From Maylandia zebra (Eukaryota > Chordata > Actinopteri > Cichliformes > Cichlidae), in contig NC_135174.1 in NCBI RefSeq assembly GCF_041146795.1, forward strand, positions 5,085,878-5,149,877: a stretch of 64,000 nt of DNA, in the 5' to 3' direction. Both the position numbers and the translations under genes were made by a program. Positions within the stretch are counted from its first letter, which is position 1, and every line of letters starts with the position of its first letter. Shown piece after piece: positions 41,665 to 54,300 of the stretch. Below the pieces are notes generated by a model that worked only from the letters and a program-made list of their open reading frames with translations, was not told where the DNA came from and searched no databases.

Positions 41665-44604
41665 AAAAAAAACAAACAGTTTGTATTACAAGAATATATT
41701 TCATGCTGCAAATTCTTGGTAATAAAGTTAATTACATGCAACTGTTGAATTTAATCACAATGGGGAGTGGGGTGGAGGTAAATAAAATTAATACTAAAAG
41801 CTACGATGTTTGTTAGCTTTATAAACAGACAGTAGTAAAATACTATGAACACACTAGTGATGACTGGTATTTGCCGGTGGAACAAGACTGATATTCTCTT
41901 TTTGTTGGCTTAGCAGAACACCACAGTTTCACAGTGGCCAGCCACTAAAAACTGGCATGTGCCACTTCAACTGGTATACCTTTCATACAATGGAAACCAC
42001 ACTTAACAGTGTCTCATCAAATGGGGTCTGTCTACATCAGGTCATTCTAACATAGAAACTCAGTTGAAAACATGCAGAAAAAAAGATGATACAATTACAG
42101 GTATTACAAAAATGGAAAACAAAATAACTTTATGCGAACAAAAGAAAAAGACCAACAGAGGGAAGCGATGGGGACATTTCAATAAATTCCTTTGCCAAGA
42201 TTGGCCCTAAAAATTAAAAAAAATAATAATAATAATTTTTTTTTTCAACTCAACAAAAAACGAAATCTCCCCAAATCAGACTAAAACCTTATAAAATAAG
42301 TTTGAATACCTGTTTCATTTTGACATCTCCAGCAGGTGTTGGTTTCTGCAAGGTTTAGATAAAACATTTGATACTGCCACAGAGCAAGAAATTACAAAGT
42401 CAGATATGGCTGTTGAGGCTTAAGATTAGGCGCTTAATAATCAATAAAATCCAGAGTAAAGCCCTCCTGATATACTATGAGCACATCCATTATTACATGT
42501 AAGTCTGTCTAACCTGCTCTGCTGGCTTTTTCCAATGAAATGACAACTCTTGGAAGAAAACACAGCTTAATGTATGTGAAGCACTTTACATGTGTGTGTA
42601 ATCAAGGTTTATGAATGACAATAAGAATTCTATTTAACCCCCCAAAACACCCATCAGCTGTCACTACATGACTCCCTGTATATCTGCAGAATTTCAACTA
42701 TAGCGGAGAACTCCTACTCTGAGGACTGAGGGTTTCATAGGGGGTGACAAGCAAGTCAGAACAAATAGCATCCTATGGAGCTGTAGCCCAAAAATTGACT
42801 TCCCCCCCCTCCTCTTGTAATTACACTTATATGGGGGGGTGTTAGTCTTCCATATACCACAGCACCAGGAGCAACTTTACTCCTGACAGCAGTCACCTTC
42901 AACCGCTCCTTACACACATTCAAAAGTTTCTGTGGTGATTTATCTTTGCTTCTGAAATCTAATTCTAATTTGTAAACAGAAGTAAGCAAGACAAGGCCTA
43001 AACCCTCAGGTCAAAGAAGGTGCTTTTCCTGTAAGAAAAACCCTACGGACAAAAGTTCTGTTTGTTACTTCAATTTTAACATAATGTCGATATTGCATTC
43101 GCAAAAACTAAACTAATACGTTGTCTCCCTTTTTTAGTTAAGTATTTTTGTCAAGTGTTAATAATTATTTTGGCGATTTTATTCCTATTCGTTGAGGACT
43201 CTCTTGCGATCATCCTCTTTTATATGCCCAGTGGATTAATGTAGAATAAGAAAATTTGATTTTATGTATTAAGTTTCAGTAGACGTTTCTGTTCCTCACA
43301 GCACATTATTAAAATGTGTGACCTCACTAAAACAAATCTTAGCTGACTACAGGTTTTGTCACGAGGTCTGCCTGTCCGATAAGAGATGACAGTGTGCGCT
43401 TAGAGGCATTAACTAGATAGAGATGTACACTTAACAAATATAAAGGCTTAGACTTTAAATTTATTTTACAAATCGAGGTGATTTGTGTCAACACGTTATG
43501 AAACCACCGACAGAACTACCGTTAGCAACACAAGGAAGACAAGTAACGTTATGTATGGCCTGAAGCCAACAGAATTTAATGTTGACACTTAATAGAATTG
43601 ATAGCCCCAACTTTAACTTTATTAGCTCCATCATTTCTTTGCTACTCGGAGCAAAGCACTGAAACAGTGGCCTGACCGGGGACAGAAGTACACTTCAGTG
43701 TAGGCCTTGAGGCTACTTGTAGCAGCCCTCTGCTAATAACAAAGGCGAAAAAGTTAAAATAGTTGGAGAACTCATTTTTTTTAAACAACGTAATACTTTT
43801 AAAGGTAGAGTCGAGATGTACGATTCAAACTTCAGGAATGAAAACACTTGACTATGCCATTACAGGCCCGTTGGTACAACAATTAAACTGAAGCTTGTGC
43901 ATCATTGCTAGCCTAGCAGCAGTGCAGTTTCAGGGAGATGGAGATGAAGCTAAGCGCAGAAAGACAGAATTAGCGGAAGTCTCACGAGTCAGACGTCAAA
44001 GTAAAAGCGCTGCTTGTCAACAGACAATTACTCAGATCCTACAGTAAAGCCTTTGATTAGTTTAGGCTAATCAACTACATGGTGTGAATATTTTTTTAAA
44101 TCTGATTTAACATGTAAAAACTTACATGTGTGATGCTTGTCACTAACTGCTCATTTTAATTTTAATTATGATTAACCAAATAAGTGCACAGATTGACCTT
44201 ACTCAAAGAAAAGGCGGTTCGGCCACTATTTTGGCTTGTTTTAGCAAAAGTGTGCATTTTGCATTAACATAAGCGGAGCATCTGCAACAGATGCATTAAA
44301 TTGATCACGTTTCCAGACATGGGCCGCGTAACATAATTTATTTTGAAAGTTCTGACCGAAAAGACTTACTTATTGGGTTTCTCTTGGCTACAGTGTTTCT
44401 GCTTTTAGGAAGCTAAAGGCTACCCTTTCCTACAAACTCTTATGTCCCCAGTAGAAATATGAAACTGTGAACTGGAGCCAGTTCTCGCCTACCTTGCATG
44501 CTGCTGCTCTGTGTTTGCTGGTGGAGTTGGTGCGACGTTGATCCTACGATGTTGCTGTTGTTGCTAGAGCTAGTGGAGTTGCTGTTAGGACTGGGAGTCG
44601 CCAT
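35490..44604 (-). CDS. map2k4: MAP kinase kinase 4 (MKK4/SEK1), dual-specificity kinase
   Basis: Cytoplasmic kinase that phosphorylates JNK and p38 in stress signalling. Coding exons in transcript order: 44493-44604, 39503-39605, 38564-38738, 37616-37735, 37382-37501, 37234-37285, 37014-37141, 36164-36241, 35924-36072, 35783-35828, 35490-35603. They join in phase to 398 residues (human form 399). The start ATG has A at -3 and G at +4 and begins MATPSPN. Motifs: MAPK docking site KRKALKLNF in exon 2; glycine loop [11 protein letters not shown]; catalytic Lys130 (AVK); HRDIKPSN (D228); DFG (246-248); activation loop SIAKT with phospho-acceptors S256 and T260; [13 protein letters not shown]-terminus ending SPMYVD. 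The N-terminal exon is rich in S, N and Q rather than G as in mammals. Intron 1 is about 4.9 kb and contains a possible in-frame cassette exon. Confidence 0.97.
36557..36721. mobile_element. Short inverted-repeat element (hAT-like MITE)
   Basis: 165 bp in map2k4 intron 7. It begins CAGGGGCAGACAATTAATTT and ends AAATTAATTGCACACCCCTG, forming inverted repeats of about 55-60 bp with several mismatches (shared AATTAATTTTCCCAA, CACATGAGAAG and ACTGTTG blocks). The 8 bp on each side (GCTTAAGC, GCTATAGG) agree at five positions, consistent with a worn hAT duplication. No coding capacity. Confidence 0.65.
41625..41680. repeat. A-rich low-complexity tract
   Basis: Runs of A broken by single C (AAAC units) in map2k4 intron 1. 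It may be a retroposon tail, but no body was recognised. Confidence 0.7.
42310..42345 (-). other. map2k4: Candidate 36-nt in-frame cassette exon of map2k4
   Basis: On the minus strand an AG acceptor (42347-42346) and a GT donor (42309-42308) bound exactly 36 nt. Exon 1 ends with one base of a codon and exon 2 supplies the other two; the 36 nt fit this phase and would insert 12 residues ([12 protein letters not shown]) without a stop just before the docking motif. A human MAP2K4 isoform has an 11-residue insertion at the same junction (established knowledge). The pyrimidine tract is weak, so this may be chance; no transcript evidence is available here. Confidence 0.35.
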
Positions 44605-46250
44605 TGTTGTGTTGAATTCCAGCAGCAGCGCTCAGGCTGCAATGCAGAGAGTGAAACTTCGCCCGCTCTGCCTCCAGACGGGACACTGCGCCACTTGAAC
44701 GCAACAGCCGCAACGACGGCCACGTCTCTGCTGTTGCTGCTTTTATGGACAATCGGAAATAGCAAATCACGACTTCACAGTTGAACGTTTGACCTGCATA
44801 AATAACAAATGTATATAACATATTCTACATTCTGGCTAGTTTGTATCGACTCAATTCTATACTTTTGTTTTATATTCTAAGCGATTTAACACAATATGAT
44901 GGACAAAAGACGATCTAATGTATTACATTTTTTATTTCGTGTTGAATAATGAAGCTTCCTTTTTTAATTTGTAATATATTTTACTCAGATTTTTATAGTT
45001 GGATTTACACTGTTAGATGTGTCAGCTCATCAAAGATAATCAAGGATCACATAATATGTCAAACAGCCTTTGAAATGATACGCAAATTTCTGTCCAGGAA
45101 GTTTATGCTTCATTTTTGGTAAAATAAATTCTGGTGTTTTATTAGTCTGTTGCTTAGCACAAATTAACATATGTGTATATGTATCGGTGCTTTGAATGTA
45201 GCCTGCTAATCAGCAGTAGCTGCTAACTAGCACTCCAACCTCACCGGTAAAAGTCTGCCAGTCTGTTATTACAGTCTAAGCTAAAAATGCTACACTTTTA
45301 ATGTTCAACTCCATAACTACATTTATACCAAAACAACAGAGACAATGGTTACGCCAAATTGAGTATTTATGATGAGATACTCAAGAAACAAGGGCTTGTG
45401 TTTGTGGCAGTGAGGCAAATGTAGTGGTCAAGCTTTTTTCTCATCCCTTTTTTGTAAAACAAATGCACCACTACTTTTCTGTTTCTGGACTGCTGCTACA
45501 TGTTAACCACAAATCATCGGTGATCAGTATGGGAAACTGGCTCCTTCATTTTGATTGCATGTGTTACTTTCTCCTTTGGGGAGAGCTTATAACAAATACA
45601 GAACTTATAAAACATGTTAACTTCGATTTTCTTATTAAACAAACTAATTTATTAATAATTTAGGCACTCTGCATGACGCAAATTTCTAAAACGTAAAATA
45701 ATAATCCTTGTGCCGCCGCAGTCCTCCAAAGTGTCCCATTTTAAGAAATACTGCTCTAATGAAGAAACACAAGTATTAGTGCGCATCTGTACATGGTAAA
45801 ATTTCAGGATAAATCTGAGGGCCAAAATGAGTAGCTACATAACATGTCGGGTAGATTTAGCCTTTTACATCTGAGGGGTAAAAACTGCATATGTAGAACC
45901 AGCAGTCAAATCAAAAAACACATTAAAACTTTGCTTTGCAATAAAAGTGTCGTTTTTTTTCTCCCCTAGGTGGCACTCTTGTTCCACAATGGAACTGGTT
46001 CTACCATCAGGCTCTTTAGGCTTTCAGTGTGAAGGAAGAGATGGTTAAATAGGTAATCGACAATGTATATGGAAATACCATACCATACACTGGAGCCTGC
46101 TATCACATCATTATATTTATATAACTCCACCCCATGATGAATAACTTAAGTCTCAATTTTTAATTTACCACTAACTTGAACACATCACACAATGCAAGAA
46201 ACAGTAGCATTTAATGTATCCACTGAGCATAGATAGGTTTTAATTTTCAC
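44605..46250. other. Intergenic: map2k4 upstream region to adprm 3' end
   Basis: Holds the map2k4 promoter side (first few hundred bases, not resolved to motifs) and AT-rich sequence toward the adprm 3'UTR (roughly 46251-46769). No further gene or clear mobile element seen. Confidence 0.4.
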
Positions 46251-46769
46251 TTTATTTCATACAGCCTTAATCAAACACTTTCAATCAAGTGTTGTCACCA
46301 ATTTGGTGTGTTATCATTCACACGCTGTCATAAATTAAAAAACAACATAAGTGTCAATAAAATATCTGAGCTACTGTATTTGTAAAGTATGCTGCTGTTT
46401 TCATATTATCATATTACAATCCCTTAAATAGTTCCTAATTTGTCAGTGTTTTTCCATTTGAAAATAACTTAAAAAGCTCAGTGCTGTAAAGTGGAAAGCA
46501 GCGAGAACACTATCTTCTTGTAAGGTGTACTCATAATATTCCCACTTCCTCAGCGAAACATCCTTCAAGTTCCCAGTCTGAAGAACATTTCTCAAAATCC
46601 AAACAGTTCCATCACAGCTCCAGGTGTGATTAAACACAAAAGGACACTTTCAAAAATCTTCTAAATTAGTTCCTAGGTGTATCACTAACTAACTGGTGGA
46701 CTGGACTCACACAAGAAATAATTCTTCAATAATTCTTTTTCAAGACAGAAGTGATAAAGTTGTGATTCT

Positions 46770-49379
46770 TTAATTACAGTATGTGTCCTTTTGTCTGGAT
46801 GGAAACAGAAACACTCGATCTGTGATACTCCCGTATCCTTTCAGCTCCATCCTGTCTCCATATACAGAGACTGTGGCGAATGCATTGCTGTCAGGTGGTG
46901 TCTCAATCACCCCATCAACCGTCAGGTGGTGCACTCCTGTATCTTCGTCTTGGCAGTATCCACCGTCGTGGGCGTGTCCCGCCATGTAACACACCACACT
47001 GGTGTGGGAGCGTATGACGGCCAGGAGCTCTTCAAAGTTCCATGCGAGGCAAATGGTGTCTGTGCAGTCTGGGTGGATGGGGAGGTGACCTGGATAAAGG
47101 AGGAAAAATAAAAACACATGTGTTCTTTTAAATTGTACTAGAAGCACTGGAATGTTGAAGATCAGGCTCTGATCAAGCTGAGCTGGGATCAGCATACGTT
47201 CACTTTGGGTTGTTGGCTACCTTTGTGTTAGCATGCTGTTTGTTCAGATGCTTGCAAAGGGCTGGTGTTTTGTTAGCAGTGTAATGCTCTTGGTTCTGTG
47301 CTGGATGCAGTTTGCAAACCTAGAACCAAGGAAACTGACTGCAGCAGCAGAAGACCACACCAGGAACCGTTCCTGCTAAGAGCAGGAAACTAGGGCTCCA
47401 GTTTGCATGAGCTCATTAAAACTGGACAGTAGAAGATAATGCAAGATAATGTGCCATGTCACAAAGCTCAAATCATCTCAAACTACTTTCTGGAACATGC
47501 CAGTTAGTTTACTGAACTCAGATATAGCTCTTTCAGGATGTGGTGGAACAGGAGAGTCCCATCACAGACATTTTGCTGACAAAGCTCCATATTAAGATAA
47601 GAAGCTCTTATCTTAATATGGACTGAAATCTCATAGGAAGGTTTCAGCACCTATGCCGTGAGAAATTAAGAAATTAATTAATTGTTTTCTTTTTTCTTTC
47701 TCAGCAGGTGACCCAGGTGATTGATATATGCATTTTTTTCCTTCTTTTTTTTCTTTTTCTGCGCATTCTTTTGGTTTTTGTCTTTTGCCCTTCTCCCCGG
47801 TCCCTCTTCTCAGCTGTTTCTCTTTCCCTCTTTCTTTCTCCCCTTCTTTCCCCCAGTCAAGTCTGTCCCATATTCAGTAAGTGAAAATAAAATAAACAAT
47901 AAAAGGTGAATCAAATGGACCATTATGGCAAGGCTGGGATGGTCAATTTGGTAAAGTAAATCCGTTGGGCATCTTTCTTTGCCTTTAGACAATAATTCTG
48001 ATGGCAAAAGAGCCAAACGGGACAGGCAAAAAAAACCAAAACTGGACAGTAGAAGATAATGCAAGATAATGCACCATGTCACAAAGCTCAAATCATCTCA
48101 AACTACTTTCTGGAACATGCCAGTTAGTTTACTGAACTCAGATTCGCTCTTTCAGGATGTGGTGGAACAGGAGAGTCCCATCACAGACATTTTGCTGACA
48201 AAGCTGCAGCAACTGCATGAAGCTCTTATCTTAATATGGACTGAAATCTTGTAGGAAGGTTTCAGCACCTATGCCGTGAGAAATTAAGGCAAATCTTGGT
48301 CCTGTACTAGCAAGGTGTCCAGTGAACGTATTTAAAAGTTTTACTTACTGACAATTGTGACCTTTTCTTGTTTCTCATCAGCTGATGATAGAAGAGAGTC
48401 TAACCAGTCCAGCTGGTCCTTACTGAACCCACCATTGAACATTGTGAATCTCTGCGTGAGATTGTTAAATGCTGAAACAAAAACACAAACCATCATCAAC
48501 TCAGTTGTTGGGTCGCAAGCTAGTTTAGTCAATAACAAGTGTAAATCCATAAAACCTGTTTTCTATCCTTTGGTCCTCATTTACAAATTATGCTACTAAA
48601 ACACATAACTGTCCTACTGGATACCTTCACTGGTATAAATTACATTTTCATCTAAGAATTGTCAGTTGTTTAAGGAAGGCAATAAATAAACTAAATACAT
48701 ATTACTGCATTTTATACTGTGTACATGCATATTCCTGTTACTTGATATCTGGGCTAATGTAATTACATTTGTTTTATTAATGTTGTAATTATCAGTAAAG
48801 CATACCTGGAGGGCAGTTGAGATCTTCGTTTTTGTTATACTGCTTTATCAAATTCATAGCATCGACATATTGTTCACTGGCCTTCTCTCTTCCCAGCAGG
48901 CTCACATCATAGGCATCCAGGACAACAAATGTAAACCCGGGGAAAGGGCTGAAACTGTAAGCATATATGCCGGAGCCGGCCGGGGCAGTGCTCATGCTCC
49001 TGTCAGAGTGGAGCGTGCTGTTGAGCTTTGAACGCAGCAGCGCGCTCCTGCTGAAGTTATAAAACTCGTGGTTTCCCCATACATGATACACCTCCGCGGG
49101 GCAGGAGCTCAGCTCTCTCAGCACGGTGTCCAGCGCGCGCTCCGAGGCGTCCTTGGGCTTGTTAAAGCCGTCGATAATGTCTCCCAGCTGGAGAATAAAT
49201 GCTGGCTTGACAGCTGATTCCGACCAACTTTTCCGAGCATTTCTCAAGAGCTGGAGACCGCTTCGGTAGTATCGCCTACGAGTCCGAGTGTAATTGTAGC
49301 CGTCGTCGATGTCTGCGTACTGAATGTCAGCTATCACGCCGAACGTAAACAGCAGCGTTTGCTGACGACAGTCGTCCAT
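46770..49379 (-). CDS. adprm: Manganese-dependent ADP-ribose/CDP-alcohol diphosphatase
   Basis: Calcineurin-like metallophosphoesterase that hydrolyses ADP-ribose, CDP-choline and related diphosphates in a Mn-dependent way (family knowledge). Coding exons in transcript order: 48806-49379, 48349-48471, 46770-47089, giving 338 residues (human 342). Metal-binding motifs are all present: D18-x-Q20 (VIADIQYAD), GDIIDG (66-71), GNHEF (from 102), SHLP with H234, and GHAHDGG (H271, H273). The start MDDCRQQ was chosen because it matches the usual family N-terminus and has A at -3 and G at +4. An upstream in-frame ATG at 49478 would add 33 residues with no family counterpart. Intron 2 contains two related Tc1 remnants. 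A reverse-strand poly(A) signal lies at 46251-46256. Confidence 0.95.
47418..47670 (+). mobile_element. Tc1-like remnant, copy 1, with hairpin
   Basis: Lies in adprm intron 2. It corresponds to the 3' part of a Tc1 transposase gene (ACTGGACAGTAGAAGAT joined by deletion to CACCATGTCACAAAGC-type sequence, then GGATGTGGTGGAACAGGAGA). Homology continues upstream to about 47320 (GCAGCAGAAGACCACACCAG), so this copy is longer than copy 2. It differs from copy 2 mainly at 47587-47601, where a short block is replaced by sequence making a perfect palindrome with 47606-47621. Confidence 0.8.
48038..48288 (+). mobile_element. Tc1-like remnant, copy 2
   Basis: Direct repeat of 47418-47670, nearly identical over about 250 bp and sharing the same internal deletion junction. 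It keeps the ancestral-looking CTGCAGCAACTGCATGAAGC block and continues to CTGTACTAGCAAGGTG, a Tc1 3' end, at about 48300-48317. No intact transposase. Confidence 0.8.
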
Positions 49380-51146
49380 TCTTGGTGTTGTCTTCGGATC
49401 AGCTTGAGTGCGCCCCTTATATCTACCGAGGAAGATGAAAATACCGACTCCACGCAGGTATCCTGTCCACCCCCTCACATGCTGACTGCCTGCCAGAATT
49501 TCTTCCGTTGTCTAGAATGACAGCGCAGCAGCCAGCGCGTAACCGAAACTGACGGCAACAAAACAACTTCCGGCATCCTTCGAAATAATGCTGAAAGCGA
49601 AACTGACTCATCGCAGCACACGTGAAGTGAAAATGTGGAAACTGGCTTTAAAAACTACTCATAAATTGTATATTTTATTTCATAGGTGAGAATACTACAT
49701 TTTTCTTTTGGTTTATTTTTCTAGATTTGTAGAGAAATTTAAAGACAAATGTATTTATTTTATAGAGAATATAAAGAAACATTCATTTACCTATGCTACC
49801 CCTGCAACAAAGGTCTCCATTATAAAATATATAGTGTTTGAGTTCCCAGCATGTTTAAAATTTTGCTCTAACTTTCACTTGACAGTGCATGAATCAAAAA
49901 CATCTTTTCCATCTTACCTCCACTCAGGTATTTATTCCAACAGGCTATACAGTAGTTTGGGGCGTGTTGTTTGTTTTGTTTTTCAACAAATTTGACATAG
50001 CTATAAGACTATAATGAAGGAGAAGGTTTAATCTAAAATAGTATAAAGCAAAGACAACAGACAAAAACTTGTATTCTTTTTTCTTTTAAATGTTAGAGAG
50101 AACAGTTCTGTCTTTCAGCAGAACTGCAAGTATACTCAAAAGATTAATAAAAAATTGAAATATTCTTCTGAAAGCTATATAGATGAGGAAGTCCTTAGTA
50201 AATATACCTCAGATGAACAACAACATATGATATATTACACAGTGTAAATGTTTATTAAACAAATGTACACCAAAATACAGAAGCAGTTGTAAAAATTAAA
50301 TACATCCTGTGATTCAACAGCTTGTAAAACCACCTTTTAGTAGCAATAACTTGAAGTGATTTCTGTATAACTTAATTAGTCTCTTGCATCTTTCTGAAGC
50401 ACTCTTCTTTACGGCGTTGTTTCAGTCCATTGAGGTTTATGGCCAAACCTTCATGGCAATTTAAATCAAGCTAAAACAATCTCAATTTGAGGACTTTTAC
50501 AAACAGTGATGTATTTTCAGTGAGGTATTAGTACATTTTACTAAACAGCATAACGGATCAATACACCTTCCACCACAGCTGCCCCCTTAGTTTAGTTTTG
50601 ATCTGCTTACCACAACAGAAATGTCACAAACATGAAATGACCCCCTCCAATTCTAAGGACCTATGTTCTTGATGATTTATGATGTCACCCTTTGGTTTGT
50701 TAAGCCATCTTCATTTTTATTGGTCCCGATTATTCATTTATTATTTATTATTTCTAGCACTGCTTTCACATGCTCACATCTGTGTCTGCATCAAAATAAA
50801 ACTCGTCTTCCTTATTTGCATCAAGAAAAAATATATATATACCAAAACTTAATGCAAAATTAAAATCAACAAGGCTGTTCCAGGTGATCCTCTTGGAGGC
50901 ACAAGCTCATAATGTGGAGGAAATTTCAATTTTGGTGATTTTTAAATTCTTTTAACATAATGTTAGTCGTCTACATTAGTCCAGGAAACTGCAGGGAAAA
51001 ACTATGATCTGCACAAGCGGATGGTCCAGCACTGATTTAGGGAGCAACTGATTTGCTTTTGCTTTTGCATTTTAACTGGTGAAGCATACATTTAAGTATC
51101 AATCAATCATGCTTGCCCATGCAAAAATCATTATCAAAATGAACTT
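49380..51146. other. Intergenic: adprm upstream to rsph1 3' end
   Basis: GC-richer adprm promoter side at about 49380-49620, then AT-rich sequence with a Tc1-like remnant at about 50220-50465. No other gene seen. Confidence 0.45.
50220..50465 (-). mobile_element. Tc1-like transposon remnant (3' part)
   Basis: On the minus strand the sequence resembles the end of a Tc1-type transposase frame and its terminal region: an L-N-G-L-K-Q-R-like stretch, then a VIATK-type block followed by KLLNHRMYL. Stops and frame breaks are present and no intact transposase remains. Limits are approximate. Identity rests on recognition of a common fish Tc1 family. Confidence 0.55.
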
Positions 51147-51339
51147 TTTATTAATTGTGCAGCCCTAAAACAAGTATATTGACAATTATTTATAAAATTT
51201 TAGCCTTTTACTGAACATTTTTTAAAGTTTTAATGAACATTTTCAGTGTTTTCAAATTCAAAATCTCTAGGGTTGCAAGAGTAACCTTCTGTATGGGGTT
51301 CTGCTATCAGACAGTAGTTTTACAATCATGGCTTGCACG

Positions 51340-54300
51340 TCACTGTTGAATTTCACCTGAAGTCTCTTTCCCAGGAGTTTCTGTTGTTAGGCCTGTGACA
51401 CATTTGGGAATCCATTTGAGGACAGTGGCATCCCACTCACCCTCAGCTCTGTCCTGCAAAGGCTGGAGAGAGGACAGGATGAATCCTACAGATAGAAAAT
51501 GCTCTAAGAACACACTTTGGCATGTAATTCAGTCAGAATGCAGACATATTTCTGTGTTTCCACAAATAGCAGCATGACTATCTGTAGAGTGAGCTGAGCA
51601 TGACAACATCTGCAAACACAAGGCACATCTGCAGCCAGCACACAGCCACTCAAGTCAATTTGATTATAAGCAGATTTTAAAACAACAAGGGCTGACCAAA
51701 TTTCTGTATGACTAAAAATAATAACTCAGAGCAAACCAGAAAGAACAAAACAAACAAAAAACAAAGTGAAAGAAAAGTATCAAAAACTAATTCACATTTA
51801 AATGCAAGCATGTAAATATGCTTCTTCAAGCAGGTTTTAAAGACAATTTAAAGAAGTGTTGGTGAGGTCCTGATTTGAAGAGGCAGACTGTTCAAAAGTG
51901 TATGTGCAACTACAGCAAAGGCCTGATCTCCTCTGTGCTTTAATAATAATGGATTGCATTTATATAGCGCTTTTCGAGTCCCTCAAAGTGCTTTTACAAT
52001 TCATTCACTCTCACACACTGGTGGAGGCAGCTACAGTTGTAGCCACAGCTGCCCTGGGCCAGACTGATCGGCCCCTCTGGCCAACACCAGTAGGTGAAGT
52101 GTCTTGCCCAAGGACACAACAACCAAGACTGTCCAAGTCGGGGCTCGAACCACCAACCTTCCGATTACAAGACGAACTGCCAACTCTTGAGCCACGATCG
52201 CCTTTAGTCTGCTTCTCAGAACAACCAGAAGCTGTGATCAGCTGACCTTAATGCTCTATCTCGTGACTTTTTTCCCCTTAATAAATGAAATCATTAAAAA
52301 AGTGCATTTTGTTGGTATGTGGGCTAGCTTTGTCTGATACTTGTTCGATGATCTGAATGTGTGAAAAAAAATAGTAGCTCAGGAAGGGGGCAAATATTTA
52401 ACATCACCGTGTTTCTGTTCAAGTGAATCGAGTGGATTTACCTGCTCTGCTTTCTGGTATTCTCCATGCTGCTCACAGCCGATGTCAAACACATACTTCC
52501 CCGGGCCAAGCGGCTACAAAATTAAAACCGAAGATAATAAGGGAGAGAGGCACAGACTCATCCTCATTTACAATGACACAGACCACAATGATATAAGAAC
52601 TGATTGTTGTTTCTGTTGATTGACACTGAAAACACCAATCTATGTCATTTTGGAACAGTGGGGCAAAAAACAAAACAAAACAATACACAAGGCAAGAATG
52701 GAGCCGCATAATGTAACTTTCTTTGTGGTTAAAAACAGAAAAATGAGTTTTTTGTTTTTCCTTAAAAAGTCTTTTTACAACACTTTGACCTTTTGATTAT
52801 GTGATGAATGAAGCGATTCTGAGGGCTCTATAGAAGACGCACCTATCCTAAAGCCTCTACTTATATCAAAGTAATAATGCTACAGTATACATACATTCTT
52901 TAAAATTAGACTTACGCTGAAGTACAAATGTTCTGCATTAAAACATACTTCAAACTCTATAGAACGGTTAAATCATGGAGATAGCTGGAGATAATTCACT
53001 ATAGCTAAAGCACACCATAATTTAATAGTTTATATATATATACATACATACATATATTAATCTAATTCTGCTAAATAGAAGTACAGTAAAAGAGTACAGT
53101 CCATCAAACCGACTAACTAACTAAAAAAACTAACTAAAATCCCCACAAAGCACGGTGACTAATGAAGCCTCCAGGAAAATGGTTAACTCACTGGACAAAT
53201 GATGTCGTCCCCTCACATAAATATACACACAGGTGCAATGAAAAGAGTGAATGATGCTCTGAATTTAGGGGAATAAGGAGGACGGTGTCATAAAAACATT
53301 TATGTCACTAAAAACAATGAATAGTGATGACAAATAACACATAACTTAACAGTGATCACAAAAATCATGATAATCATTTTGGCTATTGTCACTTTTCACA
53401 CCATGCACAGGCTACATTAAAACATATTCAGTATTTTGATCGATCACTGACCAATTTGTGAGAATGTTATAAAAATAAAACTTACATAGTTGTTGATAAA
53501 GTTGCCCATGAATCTGTGGTTAGTATGGAGGTACTCTCCAGCTGACTCCATCTTGCCGTTCACCCAAGTGCCCTTGAACTTAGAGCCAGTTTCTTGGTAG
53601 TGGTAAATGCCCTGTCCGTGCCTGGAAATCACAAAAACAGCAAAGATTCAAGTAGCTTTTAACATATCTAGTTACAGCTAACTTCAAAGTAAAAGCATGT
53701 TGGTGCAAAAAAAAGTTCAAACATCTCAGAAGTTAAAGACATGTGACAGCATTTCTGGGACTACATTTCAACATGAAAAAAGTCCTGCTCTCTAGAGTAT
53801 TAATACTGTTGAATCAAAGTAAATTATCTTAACATAAAAAAGTGTATATATAATATAAACCCTGACTCCTTCTGGCATTACAAGTTGTTATAGCAATTGT
53901 GATTGCATTTCTTGTGACATACCTCAAATTTTGCAGCCACTCTCCATCATAGGTGTCTTTGTTGGGGTAGGTGTAGACACCGTGACCTTGTCTCATACCC
54001 TCAACCCACGACCCTGGCAGTCAGAAGAGGCAGTGGTAAGAGTTTTGCTTACAGAAACCAACATCAGAGCTTCAGCTGGCTTTAAAAACGTTCTCAGGAC
54101 TGTATAAAAATAATTTTGATTGGTAGAAGTACACAACACACTCATGTAAAGCACATTTGTTATACCTTCATATTTGGACCCATCGGGATAGTAGAAGGTT
54201 CCCTGTCCATGTTTCATGTTCTGCTGGTAGTTCCCTACATATCTCGCCCCATTCTTGAAGCGATATGTCCCCTAGTGGAGAAAGCAGTTATATTTAAATA

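Noticed and set aside
49380-49478. Upstream in-frame ATG for adprm
   Set aside because: It would add 33 residues with no family counterpart; MDDCRQQ matches the usual start and has a good initiation context.
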